DNA from: CAYFWF01 sp964346815
GTDB taxonomy: Bacteria > Acidobacteriota > Aminicenantia > Aminicenantales > Aminicenantaceae
DNA: 64,000 nt
Reading direction: 5' to 3'
NCBI GenBank assembly: GCA_964346815.1
Contig: CAYFWF010000057.1
Location: 1-64,000 of the forward strand
The notes under the pieces were generated by a model. The model ran no database searches. It saw nothing but the letters and a program-made list of their open reading frames with translations, and was not told where the DNA came from. A program made the position numbers and the translations under genes. Below, piece after piece: positions 16,486 to 24,864 of this stretch (positions are counted from its first letter, which is position 1; every line of letters starts with the position of its first letter).

Positions 16486-17291
16486 TGGATGTCTTGGTTC
16501 CGATCGCGACCATGACCTTGCTGGGATTTTTGTTCTCAGTGGGGCTCGTCATCGCCTATAAAAAATTGAAGGTTGAAGAGGATCCAAAGATAGAGATGGT
16601 CTCTGAAATGCTTCCTCAAGCCAATTGTGGGGCCTGCGGTTTTTCAGGGTGTAGAGCATTTGCCGATGCTGTCGTTAAGGGGGACGCAGAGGCCAACGGA
16701 TGTCCTGTCGGGGGAGAGGAAGTCGCCCAAAATGTGGCCGAGATCCTTGGAGTTCAGGCAGGAGAGACCATCAAGAAGATTGCCCGCCTCCACTGTCGTG
16801 GGACACACGCTGCCGCTAAAGAGAGAGGCGTCTATTTTGGAATCTCTACCTGCTCTGCAGCGCAACTGGTCGGAGGAAACAAACAATGTTCTTACGGATG
16901 CATGGGTTATGGGGATTGCGTCCGGGCCTGCCCTTTTGATGCCATCTATATGGGGAAAGAGGGGCTTCCCATTGTCAGAGAGGACAAATGTACGGCATGC
17001 GGCAAATGTGTAGATGCCTGCCCGCGAAACCTTCTGGAGCTCCATCCTCTTTCCCAGAATATATTGGTGTTTTGCCGGTCTGAGGATAGAGGCCCTTTAG
17101 CAAGAAAGGTCTGCAAAAATGCCTGTATTGCCTGCGGGATATGCGTCCGTGCCTGTCCAGATGTCATCGTTCTCGAAAATTATCTGGCAAAGATTACAGA
17201 TTATAAAAAGATAGATCCAGAGAAGATTCCAGAAATAGAAAAATGCCCGACTGACGCAATCGGCCGCTTAAGGAAGGACGATGAGGGATAA
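16482..17291 (+). CDS. rnfB: Rnf complex subunit B, polyferredoxin
   Basis: A 269-residue subunit that receives electrons from ferredoxin. It has one N-terminal membrane helix, then the four-cysteine motif CGACGFSGCRAF with a later GCP, and three further [4Fe-4S] motifs: CSYGCMGYGDCVRACP, CTACGKCVDACP and CIACGICVRACP with an extra upstream cysteine. It overlaps rnfA by 4 bp; two adjacent ATG codons (16482, 16485) could start it. Confidence 0.95.
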   Translation: MMDVLVPIATMTLLGFLFSVGLVIAYKKLKVEEDPKIEMVSEMLPQANCGACGFSGCRAFADAVVKGDAEANGCPVGGEEVAQNVAEILGVQAGETIKKIARLHCRGTHAAAKERGVYFGISTCSAAQLVGGNKQCSYGCMGYGDCVRACPFDAIYMGKEGLPIVREDKCTACGKCVDACPRNLLELHPLSQNILVFCRSEDRGPLARKVCKNACIACGICVRACPDVIVLENYLAKITDYKKIDPEKIPEIEKCPTDAIGRLRKDDEG

Positions 17292-17727
17292 CGGATTGGT
17301 TCTCGCTGTGGAAAGGAATCTTGCAGAAGTGGAGGTCAGCTGTTTGGAGGGTTGCGACGACTGTGCTGCCCGCAGCCTATGTATCGGTCACAAACATACA
17401 AAGGGACGATTATCTGTAAAAAATCCTCTCGGAGCAAAACCCGGGGATGAAGTCATCATCCAAATTCCGGAGGGGAACTACAGCAAGGCACTCATTCTGC
17501 TTTTCGCGGGTCTGCTTGTGGCAATGCTTGCCGGCATGGGCGGAGGTTATATGATTTCCTTTCTCCTCCCCGTCTCCCACCTGTCGGCCAGCATCTTGGG
17601 GCTTTTTATCGGCTTGATCTTCGGCGGATTTGGGCTTTACCGCATCTTCCGGAGAAAAAACCAACAAAAACTCTATCCTGAGATCATAGATATTCTGAAC
17701 AAAGGAGACCATTATGGACAGGCGTGA
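17281..17727 (+). CDS. RseC/MucC-like membrane protein
   Basis: 148 residues. The N-terminal part has the cysteine cluster C-x3-C-x2-C-x5-C (CLEGCDDCAARSLC, residues 20-33) typical of SoxR-reducing/RseC proteins, followed by a small beta domain (VKNPLGAKPGDEVIIQIPE) and two membrane helices (~66-120). RseC-family proteins are often encoded with Rnf and have been tied to redox tuning of SoxR and, in other bacteria, to sigma-E control. It overlaps rnfB by 11 bp and the next gene by 14 bp, so it is part of the rnf transcript. Confidence 0.85.
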   Translation: MRDNGLVLAVERNLAEVEVSCLEGCDDCAARSLCIGHKHTKGRLSVKNPLGAKPGDEVIIQIPEGNYSKALILLFAGLLVAMLAGMGGGYMISFLLPVSHLSASILGLFIGLIFGGFGLYRIFRRKNQQKLYPEIIDILNKGDHYGQA

Positions 17728-18445
17728 TTTCTTTAAAAGTATGCTCGTCACTCCGCTGCTGACTCCCATTTTTCTTGCTTCCAAACAATCGGGATGTGAT
17801 GAGCTCCTTCTCATTTCCGATAAACCGCAATTCGTTCTCCCGATTTTACTCGAAGAATCAGGGAAATGGAAAATCATATCCGGACAAAGATATTCTTTTT
17901 CGAACGGGCATCCGCAGAAAAAAGCCCTCATTCAAATCTTTGAAACGCTTGGATGGACTCAGGTCTCCCCTCCTCGTCGATCCGATCTTTCGCTCTCTTT
18001 TCATCCCCTCCAACGTCCCACCCCTTCTTCTTTCGCTCTCGTCAGTTCAGGAAAAATTCTGGACATCCGTTCCCGCAGGCTGCGCTCTCTCTGGCAGGAA
18101 ATGAATGGGCACCATCCGCTCTCTTCTGGCCTAACCATCGCATCTTTGCGAACAGGCCCCGCCCCTTCGACCGCCGGAGAAACAGTCCGGATCTACAGGG
18201 ATGGACAAAGGACGGCCGAGCTTTCCCTAAAAAAAGATCGAGAGGCGTCTTTCCTGGCAAAACGAGGAGCGATCTCTGTCAAAATCCAAGGGAGGAAGGT
18301 TTGGGTCCCTGAATCTTCGTGTCCCCGCAAGATATGCTGTTTGACACCACCCATGTCATTTGCCGGTGAGCGCATTGTCTGTGCCCCGAACCATATCCTT
18401 GTAGAAATCTGCGGGCCTGGAATGGTCGACACGGTTATCGGGTAA
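17714..18445 (+). CDS. NusG domain II protein with Tat-like signal
   Basis: 243 residues. It begins MDRRDFFKSMLVTPLL, a twin-arginine signal (RRDFFK). Residues ~25-145 match nothing I recognise. Residues ~155-243 are a NusG domain II of the kind found beside Rnf and related transporters: GETVRIYRDGQ, CPRKICC and ERIVCAPNHILVEI, carrying the paired cysteines of this family. Despite the domain name it has no NusG N-terminal or KOW domain and is not a transcription factor. As the last gene of the rnf operon and probably periplasmic, it may aid assembly or electron transfer. Confidence 0.75.
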   Translation: MDRRDFFKSMLVTPLLTPIFLASKQSGCDELLLISDKPQFVLPILLEESGKWKIISGQRYSFSNGHPQKKALIQIFETLGWTQVSPPRRSDLSLSFHPLQRPTPSSFALVSSGKILDIRSRRLRSLWQEMNGHHPLSSGLTIASLRTGPAPSTAGETVRIYRDGQRTAELSLKKDREASFLAKRGAISVKIQGRKVWVPESSCPRKICCLTPPMSFAGERIVCAPNHILVEICGPGMVDTVIG

Positions 18446-18458
18446 GAAGCGTTTCCGT

Positions 18459-19940
18459 CTAAGGAATAAGTTTTTTCACATATATGTTTCTGAAATAAAC
18501 AGGCGATCGGCTGTCATGATTTTGCAGCCCGATGTAGCCTTCGCCGGCAAAATCTTTGACCTTTCCCCGGGGCTCAGCTTCCCAGTCAACAACCACGGCA
18601 TCGTTCAGTTCCACCTGGACGCGGCTCCCGATGAAGGAGATTTTTAAATGGTTCCATTCTCCTGGAGGCAGAGAGGCATCCATTCGAGGTGCCTGGGCAT
18701 CATATACAGCCCCTGTTCTGTGTATGCCCTTGGAAGCATCGTCGATCTGGATTTCGAAGGAATGAAAGATATAATCATTGCTGACAACAATATCTGGAAT
18801 CCGGAGAAAGATCCCTGAGTTCGTGAACTTGTCAGCACATTTATAGTCCAATTCAAGAATGAAGTCTTTGTACTTTTCCGCCGAATACCAAAGGAGGCCC
18901 ATCCCGCCCTGAGATTTCAGGACGCCTGAAGCCTCGTCCAGAATAAAACAGCCAGGACCATAGTGGTTCCATCCGTGTTTGGTGTATGCCATGTTTTCCT
19001 GCCTCAAGATTTTTTCATAGTCCTGGTAATAGGTAATACTTTTCACGTACTCCAGGCCTTTCCTTATAGCTGGCGAAGGATTGTCTGCATCTTCCTCTTT
19101 CTCATGCTCGATGGATATGTATCCGGGGTAGTCTTGAAGGGTTAGCTCCGCCAAAATCGCATAAATATTGGCCTTCCCTTGACCGAAGGGAACATCGTAG
19201 GCCGCTTTGGTTCCGAACTCATTCAGGTCCTTGAGGTGGACGTCCCGGATACGCCCCTTGAGCGCTCTCAATGCCTCCACCGGATTAACGCCGGACCGCA
19301 TCCAATGGCCCGTATCGGCACATGCTCCGATTCGCGGATCCATGCCATCCACGCGATAGATCACCGTCTCCGGTCTCGCATATTTTGATGGGATCGGATG
19401 GTTGTGGACGGCGACGTTTATGTTGTATTTCTTGACCATCTTCCCGACAATCGAATAATCATCATATCCGGGCTCTGTCACGATGGTGCGGATGCCCATT
19501 TTCTTCGCAAATCCAAAAACCTTGCGGGTGCTCTCCTCGTTGTTCTCGAAGTTCACGACGCCGTAGCTGACGAGAGAAAGTCCCAATTCATCCAATTTCT
19601 TTTTAATATTCTCAATTTGGTCATCTGCCAGGCTGTGGTCGAATTTCACGCTTGGATTTTTCTTATCCAGCACCTGTCCTGGATAAGGCTGAACGTTGGG
19701 AATGCCGAGATCTTTTATCTTCTGAAGAGCCTCGAAAAAGGAAAACCTCCGGTAGGTCCAGCATTGAACGGCAAAAGGGAATTTTTTTATCCTCACTCCT
19801 TCATATTTTACGTTCAGAGCCATCTTCTGTTGTTCCGGATTTTCAGGCTTTGTTCCATATGCTCGTTCTGAGGTGAAAGCCGAAAAAATCACTCCAACTA
19901 AAAAAACGGCCGCTAAAGAAAAATTCATTTTTTTCACCAT
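18459..19940 (-). CDS. Secreted sugar isomerase/epimerase fused to DUF1080 domain
   Basis: 493 residues. The start is the ATG at 19940, preceded by AGAGGAGG, followed by a signal peptide (LAAVFLVGVIFSAFTS). Residues ~45-320 form an AP-endonuclease-2-type TIM barrel with metal-ligand motifs TEPGYDD, VHNHP, ACADTGHW, DVHLKD and SIEHE. Residues ~330-493 form a DUF1080 (3-keto-disaccharide hydrolase) jelly roll: NSGIFLRIP, SFEIQIDD, PPGEWNHLKI and GYIGLQNHDS. In some bacteria such domains, as separate proteins, act with Gfo/Idh dehydrogenases in oxidative cleavage of glycosides through 3-keto intermediates. With the Gfo/Idh and MFS genes upstream, the same pathway is inferred here. Confidence 0.82.
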   Translation of the reverse strand: MVKKMNFSLAAVFLVGVIFSAFTSERAYGTKPENPEQQKMALNVKYEGVRIKKFPFAVQCWTYRRFSFFEALQKIKDLGIPNVQPYPGQVLDKKNPSVKFDHSLADDQIENIKKKLDELGLSLVSYGVVNFENNEESTRKVFGFAKKMGIRTIVTEPGYDDYSIVGKMVKKYNINVAVHNHPIPSKYARPETVIYRVDGMDPRIGACADTGHWMRSGVNPVEALRALKGRIRDVHLKDLNEFGTKAAYDVPFGQGKANIYAILAELTLQDYPGYISIEHEKEEDADNPSPAIRKGLEYVKSITYYQDYEKILRQENMAYTKHGWNHYGPGCFILDEASGVLKSQGGMGLLWYSAEKYKDFILELDYKCADKFTNSGIFLRIPDIVVSNDYIFHSFEIQIDDASKGIHRTGAVYDAQAPRMDASLPPGEWNHLKISFIGSRVQVELNDAVVVDWEAEPRGKVKDFAGEGYIGLQNHDSRSPVYFRNIYVKKLIP

Positions 19941-19988
19941 CTTTCCTCCTCTGCTTTTTCGAATCGATTGCATGTCCAGGATTCTCTG

Positions 19989-21239
19989 TCAGGCCCTCCG
20001 TGGATTCCATTCTCCCCTGGCCACTGCCGGCAGGAAAGAATCGAGATCCGGCGGAGGAAATGCAATGGTCCTTTCCTGCTCCGCGCTCATATAGGCCGTC
20101 ATAAGGAGCTCGGTTACGTTCAGGCCATCGCTAAAATTCTCTTCAGGCCGCTTTCCAGCAAGAAAAGACTGCACCATATGCCGGTTCTCTGCGGTATATC
20201 CGTAGTCGGTTTCTTCGCTGCTCAAAACAGGCATGAGCCCCATCTCTGCATTCTGTTTTTCCACAAAATCTTCTCCGGCTTCTCCCTTGACCTCCCGGCT
20301 GAAGAACACCCTCAGCCCAGACTCCAAAGAGTCGACGACAACAGAATATTCAGGCCCTAGGAGTTCCATGCTCAGCCGGAGACCAGCTCCTACAAAAGAC
20401 CAAGAGGTGGTGGTTTCGACGATGAGCTTTTCCCCGTTTTCGTCTCTGTATTCGATCAGGGAACGGGCAAAATCCTCTGCCGGTCTGTTTATGTAATCCA
20501 CCCGGCCGTCGCTTCTTCCGGCCAAAATCTTCGCATAATAGGGATTCTGCCATTTTAAGCAGCTGGTAGAGGCCGTTACTTTCATAGGCGTGAGAACACT
20601 CCGGTCTTTACTTGGTGGAGTCAGCATGAAACGAGCCTCCTCGACCGAATGACACATCATATCGTTGAGAACCCCTCCACCCTGGAGCTTTCCTTCCCAG
20701 AACCAAGGCATATGAGGCCCGCTATGCTCTTCTGCAGCTCGAGCAAGAAAGGGGCGTCCGGTTAGGCTCGCTCCTCGGGCCCATGCGACTTCTTTTCCCT
20801 TCACTACGGCCGGAGCAAAAACCTGATTCTCCAGGTATCCGTCGAGAAGCTGGGCCCTCTCAGCCAGTGCCAGCATCTCTTTTGCCTCTCTGACATTCCG
20901 GCCGAGGGGTTTCTCGCAGGTAATCCCTGCCAACTCACCCTTTCCGGATTCGAGCGTGTGAACGATCTCTTCCATGACCTCTATGCGTGTAAAATTTGGG
21001 GCGCAGATCCAGAGCGCATCGATGGACGGCTCCGCGATCATCTCTTCCAACGATCGATAGGCCCTGGCTTCACCGACCCTGAGTTTACGTGCGAGCGCTG
21101 CCGCTTGTTCTGCAGTGTCCTTTCTTCGGCTTACCACGCCGAGGATATCCGCGTCCCGGACTCCAACCCAAGATCGGATGTGAAAACGTGCGATGAATCC
21201 ACCGCCAACGATCCCGATTCCTAACCTCTTCTTTTTCAT
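19989..21239 (-). CDS. Gfo/Idh/MocA family dehydrogenase
   Basis: 416 residues, no signal peptide. The N-terminal Rossmann fold has IGIVGGGFIARFH; the catalytic-lysine motif is CEKPLGRN; the C-terminal alpha/beta domain carries GGGVLNDMMCHSVEEARFML, with the histidine that acts in catalysis in this family. These enzymes oxidise or reduce sugars, often at C3, with NAD(P). It lies 48 bp upstream of the isomerase-DUF1080 gene and 63 bp downstream of the MFS gene, same strand. The exact substrate cannot be read. Confidence 0.9.
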   Translation of the reverse strand: MKKKRLGIGIVGGGFIARFHIRSWVGVRDADILGVVSRRKDTAEQAAALARKLRVGEARAYRSLEEMIAEPSIDALWICAPNFTRIEVMEEIVHTLESGKGELAGITCEKPLGRNVREAKEMLALAERAQLLDGYLENQVFAPAVVKGKEVAWARGASLTGRPFLARAAEEHSGPHMPWFWEGKLQGGGVLNDMMCHSVEEARFMLTPPSKDRSVLTPMKVTASTSCLKWQNPYYAKILAGRSDGRVDYINRPAEDFARSLIEYRDENGEKLIVETTTSWSFVGAGLRLSMELLGPEYSVVVDSLESGLRVFFSREVKGEAGEDFVEKQNAEMGLMPVLSSEETDYGYTAENRHMVQSFLAGKRPEENFSDGLNVTELLMTAYMSAEQERTIAFPPPDLDSFLPAVARGEWNPRRA

Positions 21240-21302
21240 TGTCTCCCTCGTTTCAGATTCATTTTCTCATTCTCTATAATAAAACACTAACTGGTCTGTT
21301 CT

Positions 21303-22517
21303 TTAGATTTTCTGTATCTGTGCCGGCCTCTCGTCTCTCACAAAAAAGAGAAAGGCCGCGGCGCTGAGCAGGGTCAGTACGCAGGGGACAAGAAACACTC
21401 CCGTCCAGTTTGTGCCTGCTTCTGTTGTGAAAAATTCTTGAACTTCTCCGGCGAAAAGACTTCCTATATAATTCCCGATCCCATAAGTCACCAGCATGAT
21501 CAAGCTCTGGGCCGAATGTCGGACATCTCTTGGAGAGACCGTATCGACATAGATAAAGGCCGCTGCAAAGAAGAAGACAAAACAGAAGCCGTGAAGGCTC
21601 AGGGATGCAATGACCAGCCAAGGCGGCTTTCCGATGGCAAAGATAATGTAGCGGAGAGGCCATGCGAGAACACCGATAACGAGCACATTTCTTATTCCGA
21701 TCCTCGTGACCAAGTAGGGCAGAAGTACGGCCAGCACAAATATTTCTGCTACCTGGGCGATCACCATCACTCCTGGTACGCTTGCACTCGAAAGGCCTAT
21801 CTTGTCAGAGGTCAGGAAAGGGGCGGTCAAAACATAATAGAACATCAGCTCTGTGGCCACCACAAAGGAGATGATCACGAAGGCCAGAAAGTTTTTGTTT
21901 CGCATCATCTTGATCGCCTCTATGAAGGCGAGGGGATTGGATCCTTCTTTTTTAGGTGGCGTGTGGGGAAGGCTGAACGCCTGGAAACCCATGATGACTG
22001 AAAATATTCCTGCCAAGAACAATGTGTCCCCTCTGATGGCAAAGGGACCTACGGATTGCGGAAGGTGCCTCCATCCCATCAAAACGAGACCAGCTGCGAT
22101 CCATCCGATCGTTCCCCAAACTCTGACCATGCCAAATTCCTTCTCCGAATCTTTCAGGTTGATAAACGCTATGGAGTTGGTAAGGGCGAGTGTTGGTGCA
22201 TATAAAAGGCAATAGAAGAGCATCAGCCAAACCATGGCGGAATAATTGGTCACAGTCGACGTGTACATCAACAGGCCCCCTCCTATCAACTGAAGGAATG
22301 CGATGACCTTTTGACTGGCAAAATATCTGTCAGCAACTTGGCCTCCGATAAAAGGGGTCACGATTGTCGCGAGGGGCAGCAGGCTGTAAATGATCCCCAC
22401 CTGCGTGCCGCTGAATCCTAGGGTGTTGATGAGGTAATCTGAAAGAACAGGGGACCATGCTCCCCAAATGGCGTACTGCAAGAACATCATAAGGCCGAGG
22501 CGGAATCTAACACCCAT
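21303..22517 (-). CDS. MFS sugar/nucleoside transporter, NHS type
   Basis: 404 residues with twelve predicted helices. The N-terminus (RFRLGLMMFLQYAIWGAWSPVLSDYL), GGQVADRYFASQKVIAFLQ and MVRVWGTIGWIAAGLVL match the nucleoside:H+ symporter branch of the major facilitator superfamily, whose members in catabolic clusters also carry sugars. It is the first gene of the minus-strand sugar cluster and is the likely importer for the two enzymes that follow. Confidence 0.85.
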   Translation of the reverse strand: MGVRFRLGLMMFLQYAIWGAWSPVLSDYLINTLGFSGTQVGIIYSLLPLATIVTPFIGGQVADRYFASQKVIAFLQLIGGGLLMYTSTVTNYSAMVWLMLFYCLLYAPTLALTNSIAFINLKDSEKEFGMVRVWGTIGWIAAGLVLMGWRHLPQSVGPFAIRGDTLFLAGIFSVIMGFQAFSLPHTPPKKEGSNPLAFIEAIKMMRNKNFLAFVIISFVVATELMFYYVLTAPFLTSDKIGLSSASVPGVMVIAQVAEIFVLAVLLPYLVTRIGIRNVLVIGVLAWPLRYIIFAIGKPPWLVIASLSLHGFCFVFFFAAAFIYVDTVSPRDVRHSAQSLIMLVTYGIGNYIGSLFAGEVQEFFTTEAGTNWTGVFLVPCVLTLLSAAAFLFFVRDERPAQIQKI

Positions 22518-22640
22518 GATTTGCTTTCTCTTTCACATCCTTCTCGTGCGAAGGGATCTTCCCTGAGAACAGAAACAAGATATCTATATTTGGTTTTGGT
22601 GTCAATGATAAATGCGACATCGAAGTTCCATGGCCGCAGG

Positions 22641-22669
22641 TTGACTTTATTTCCATATTTATCGAAAAT
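22641..22669 (+). promoter_or_regulatory. Candidate apbE promoter
   Basis: TTGACT at 22641-22646, a 17-base spacer and GAAAAT at 22664-22669. The leader would be about 20 bases and has no Shine-Dalgarno sequence. The -10 match is weak. Confidence 0.35.
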
Positions 22670-22695
22670 CTAAGTTCGACCGCAAATTTTCTCCA

Positions 22696-23628
22696 ATGAA
22701 AAAAGCTCGGGTTCTTCTCGTTTTTTTTATCCTTTCTTTCTTCCCGAGCTGCCGATCTCCAGAGAAATGGCAGTTTTCCACTTTTCTTTTCTTTGACACT
22801 GTGTGTGAATTGAATCTATACTGCTCTCCGTCTCTCTTCCTATCTGCTAAAGAAGAAGTGAAGCGAAACTTCTCAGAGATCGAAAAGCTTTTTTCTCCCG
22901 GAGTTCAGGCCCATTCCTCTCCTCAAGTGATCAGCCTTTATAAAAGGGCTCTGGATGTTTATCATGCTTCTGATGGGTATTTCGATATTTCCGTGGCCCC
23001 TCTGTTAAAAATTTGGGGATTCCGTGACGGCCCCCATCGAGTGCCTTCCGTTGACGAAGTCGAGAAGGTTTTAACCGATATTGGAATGGACAGAATCGAA
23101 GTGAAAAATGGCACGCTCTCTCTCGCTCCTGGTATGGAACTCGACTGGGGAGCCATTGCTAAGGGATTCGGAATAGATCTGGCGTCTCAAGCTCTTATAC
23201 GACTGGGCGTGAAAAATGGATTTCTCAACGCGGGAGGCGACCTGTACTGCTGGGGAACAAACCCTGAAAACAAAAAATGGAAAATAGGTATCAAACATCC
23301 CAGAAAGGGAGGTTTTCTAGGTGTTCTTTCTCTTTCCAGGATTGGCCTGGCCACTACAGGAGATTACCAGAGATATTTTATTAATAATGGTGTGCGATAT
23401 CATCATGTTTTCAATCCAAAATCGGGGTATCCTTCACGGGGAAAGCAGAGCGTTACGGTCATTGGTCCAGAAACATTGCTCTGTGATGCATTATCGACCG
23501 CTCTCTTCGTATCGCCTCGATCCGAAGATATCTTACAGAAATTTCCAGACTATGGAGCTGTTATCGTTGAGTCAAATGGAGAGGTTCTTCTTTCCGGAAG
23601 GCCCTTTTCCTTCCAGCCCATCGACTGA
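22696..23628 (+). CDS. apbE: ApbE family FAD:protein FMN transferase, lipoprotein
   Basis: 310 residues. A lipoprotein signal (LVFFILSFFPSC) puts it in the periplasm, membrane-anchored. ApbE motifs are FFDTVCELNLY, ELDWGAIAKGFGID, GFLNAGGDLYCWG, GLATTGDYQRYF and HHVFNPKSGYPS. The family splits FAD and attaches FMN to threonine; the targets here are surely RnfG (T167) and RnfD (T159), encoded 8 kb away. It stands alone between a divergent transporter gene and the convergent dnaN, 22 bp from the dnaN stop. Confidence 0.93.
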   Translation: MKKARVLLVFFILSFFPSCRSPEKWQFSTFLFFDTVCELNLYCSPSLFLSAKEEVKRNFSEIEKLFSPGVQAHSSPQVISLYKRALDVYHASDGYFDISVAPLLKIWGFRDGPHRVPSVDEVEKVLTDIGMDRIEVKNGTLSLAPGMELDWGAIAKGFGIDLASQALIRLGVKNGFLNAGGDLYCWGTNPENKKWKIGIKHPRKGGFLGVLSLSRIGLATTGDYQRYFINNGVRYHHVFNPKSGYPSRGKQSVTVIGPETLLCDALSTALFVSPRSEDILQKFPDYGAVIVESNGEVLLSGRPFSFQPID

Positions 23629-23650
23629 TCTGAATCATTCAGGATGATAT

Positions 23651-24751
23651 CTATATTTTCATGGGCATCAAGACATAGAGGTATTTGACATCGTCCTCCT
23701 CGGCTGGCTTCAGCAGAACAGCGCTGTTTTCGTCCTTCAGCTCGAACACAATATTTTCCGCTTTTACAGCAGTCAAGAAATCCAACAGGTATTGGGAGTT
23801 AAATCCAATCTCCATTTCTTTTCCCTGATAATCCACGTCAACTTTATCTCTCGCTTCTCCGATCTCTGGATTCGAAGAAAAGAGCTTGATTTGATTTTGT
23901 TCGATGTTGAACCTGATCCCCCTCGACCTTTCTGTAGAAAGAAGCGAAACCCTCCGGATGGCATCCGCCACTTTTTCTCTTGAAATTTGGAGCGCGTATG
24001 GATTTTCTTTTGGAATGACAGCCTCGTAGTTAGGAAACTTTCCCTCTATTATTCTCGAAATAAGGGTTCTGTTCCGAACATGGAAAAAGAGGTTGTTTTC
24101 ATCAAGATCGAATTCCAAAGAATCATCATCAAATTTTCTCATCTCATTCAGCGTCTTTTTGGATATGATGGTTCGGATTTCATTCTCAACTTTTTGTCCT
24201 TCTATGGAGAGTAAAGTATAAGCCAGCCTATGGCCATCCGTACTCACAAGCTCCATTTTGCTGTCTTTCAAAAGCATCAAGGCACCATTGAGGTAATACC
24301 GCTGTTCCTGGGTAATGGCGTAAAACACACGATCGATCATTTCCTTCAACTTATCTAGGGGAATCACGATGTTCTTCGCAAACTTTGGCTCAGGAACTTG
24401 AGGATAATCTTCCTTGGCCAAACACAGAACTTTGAATTCACTCTCCCCCGAAGTGATTTCCATCTTCAGGTCTTTACCCTCATTGAAATAAACGGTCTGC
24501 TCCTCGGCAAGAGATCTGACTATTTCAAAGACTTTCTTTCCCGATATGGTTATGGCCCCCGTTTCCTCGATCTGAGCAGGAAAATGTGTCTTGAGGCCTA
24601 CCTCCAGATCTGTTCCTACGAGTTCGACCTCATTTTCCGTTGCACTGATTAAAATATTTGCCAGAATAGGCATTGTATTTCTCTTCTCCACGATTCCCTG
24701 AAGAAGCTGCAGTTCTCCGAGTATATCTTCTTTCTTAATTGAGAATTTCAT
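23651..24751 (-). CDS. dnaN: DNA polymerase III beta subunit (sliding clamp)
   Basis: 366 residues, three clamp domains, with family landmarks KVFEIVRSL, DGHRLAYT, FHVRNRTLISRIIEGKFPNYEAVIP and the C-terminal YVLMPMKI. It tethers polymerases to DNA as a ring dimer. AAAAGGTGGAAAA precedes the ATG. It lies 113 bp downstream of dnaA in the classical dnaA-dnaN order. Confidence 0.97.
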   Translation of the reverse strand: MKFSIKKEDILGELQLLQGIVEKRNTMPILANILISATENEVELVGTDLEVGLKTHFPAQIEETGAITISGKKVFEIVRSLAEEQTVYFNEGKDLKMEITSGESEFKVLCLAKEDYPQVPEPKFAKNIVIPLDKLKEMIDRVFYAITQEQRYYLNGALMLLKDSKMELVSTDGHRLAYTLLSIEGQKVENEIRTIISKKTLNEMRKFDDDSLEFDLDENNLFFHVRNRTLISRIIEGKFPNYEAVIPKENPYALQISREKVADAIRRVSLLSTERSRGIRFNIEQNQIKLFSSNPEIGEARDKVDVDYQGKEMEIGFNSQYLLDFLTAVKAENIVFELKDENSAVLLKPAEEDDVKYLYVLMPMKI

Positions 24752-24864
24752 TTTTCCACCTTTTCACAGCAGTTGTTTATTATATATAAATATAAATTAG
24801 ATTAATTAATAAAAAGAATAAAATCAATGAAAATGTGAAAAACTCGTATAATCTATTGATTTTC
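24752..24864. other. AT-rich dnaA-dnaN spacer, possible unwinding element
   Basis: A 113-bp gap of which about 24779-24830 is almost pure A and T (TATATATAAATATAAATTAG and following). TTTTCACA at 24761-24768 and TGTGAAAAA at 24834-24842 face each other across it. They match the DnaA box only partly. It may be a DNA unwinding element, the dnaN promoter region, or both. Confidence 0.35.

Noticed and set aside
17714..18445. NusG transcription factor
   Set aside because: Only NusG domain II is present; there is an export signal and no NGN or KOW domain.
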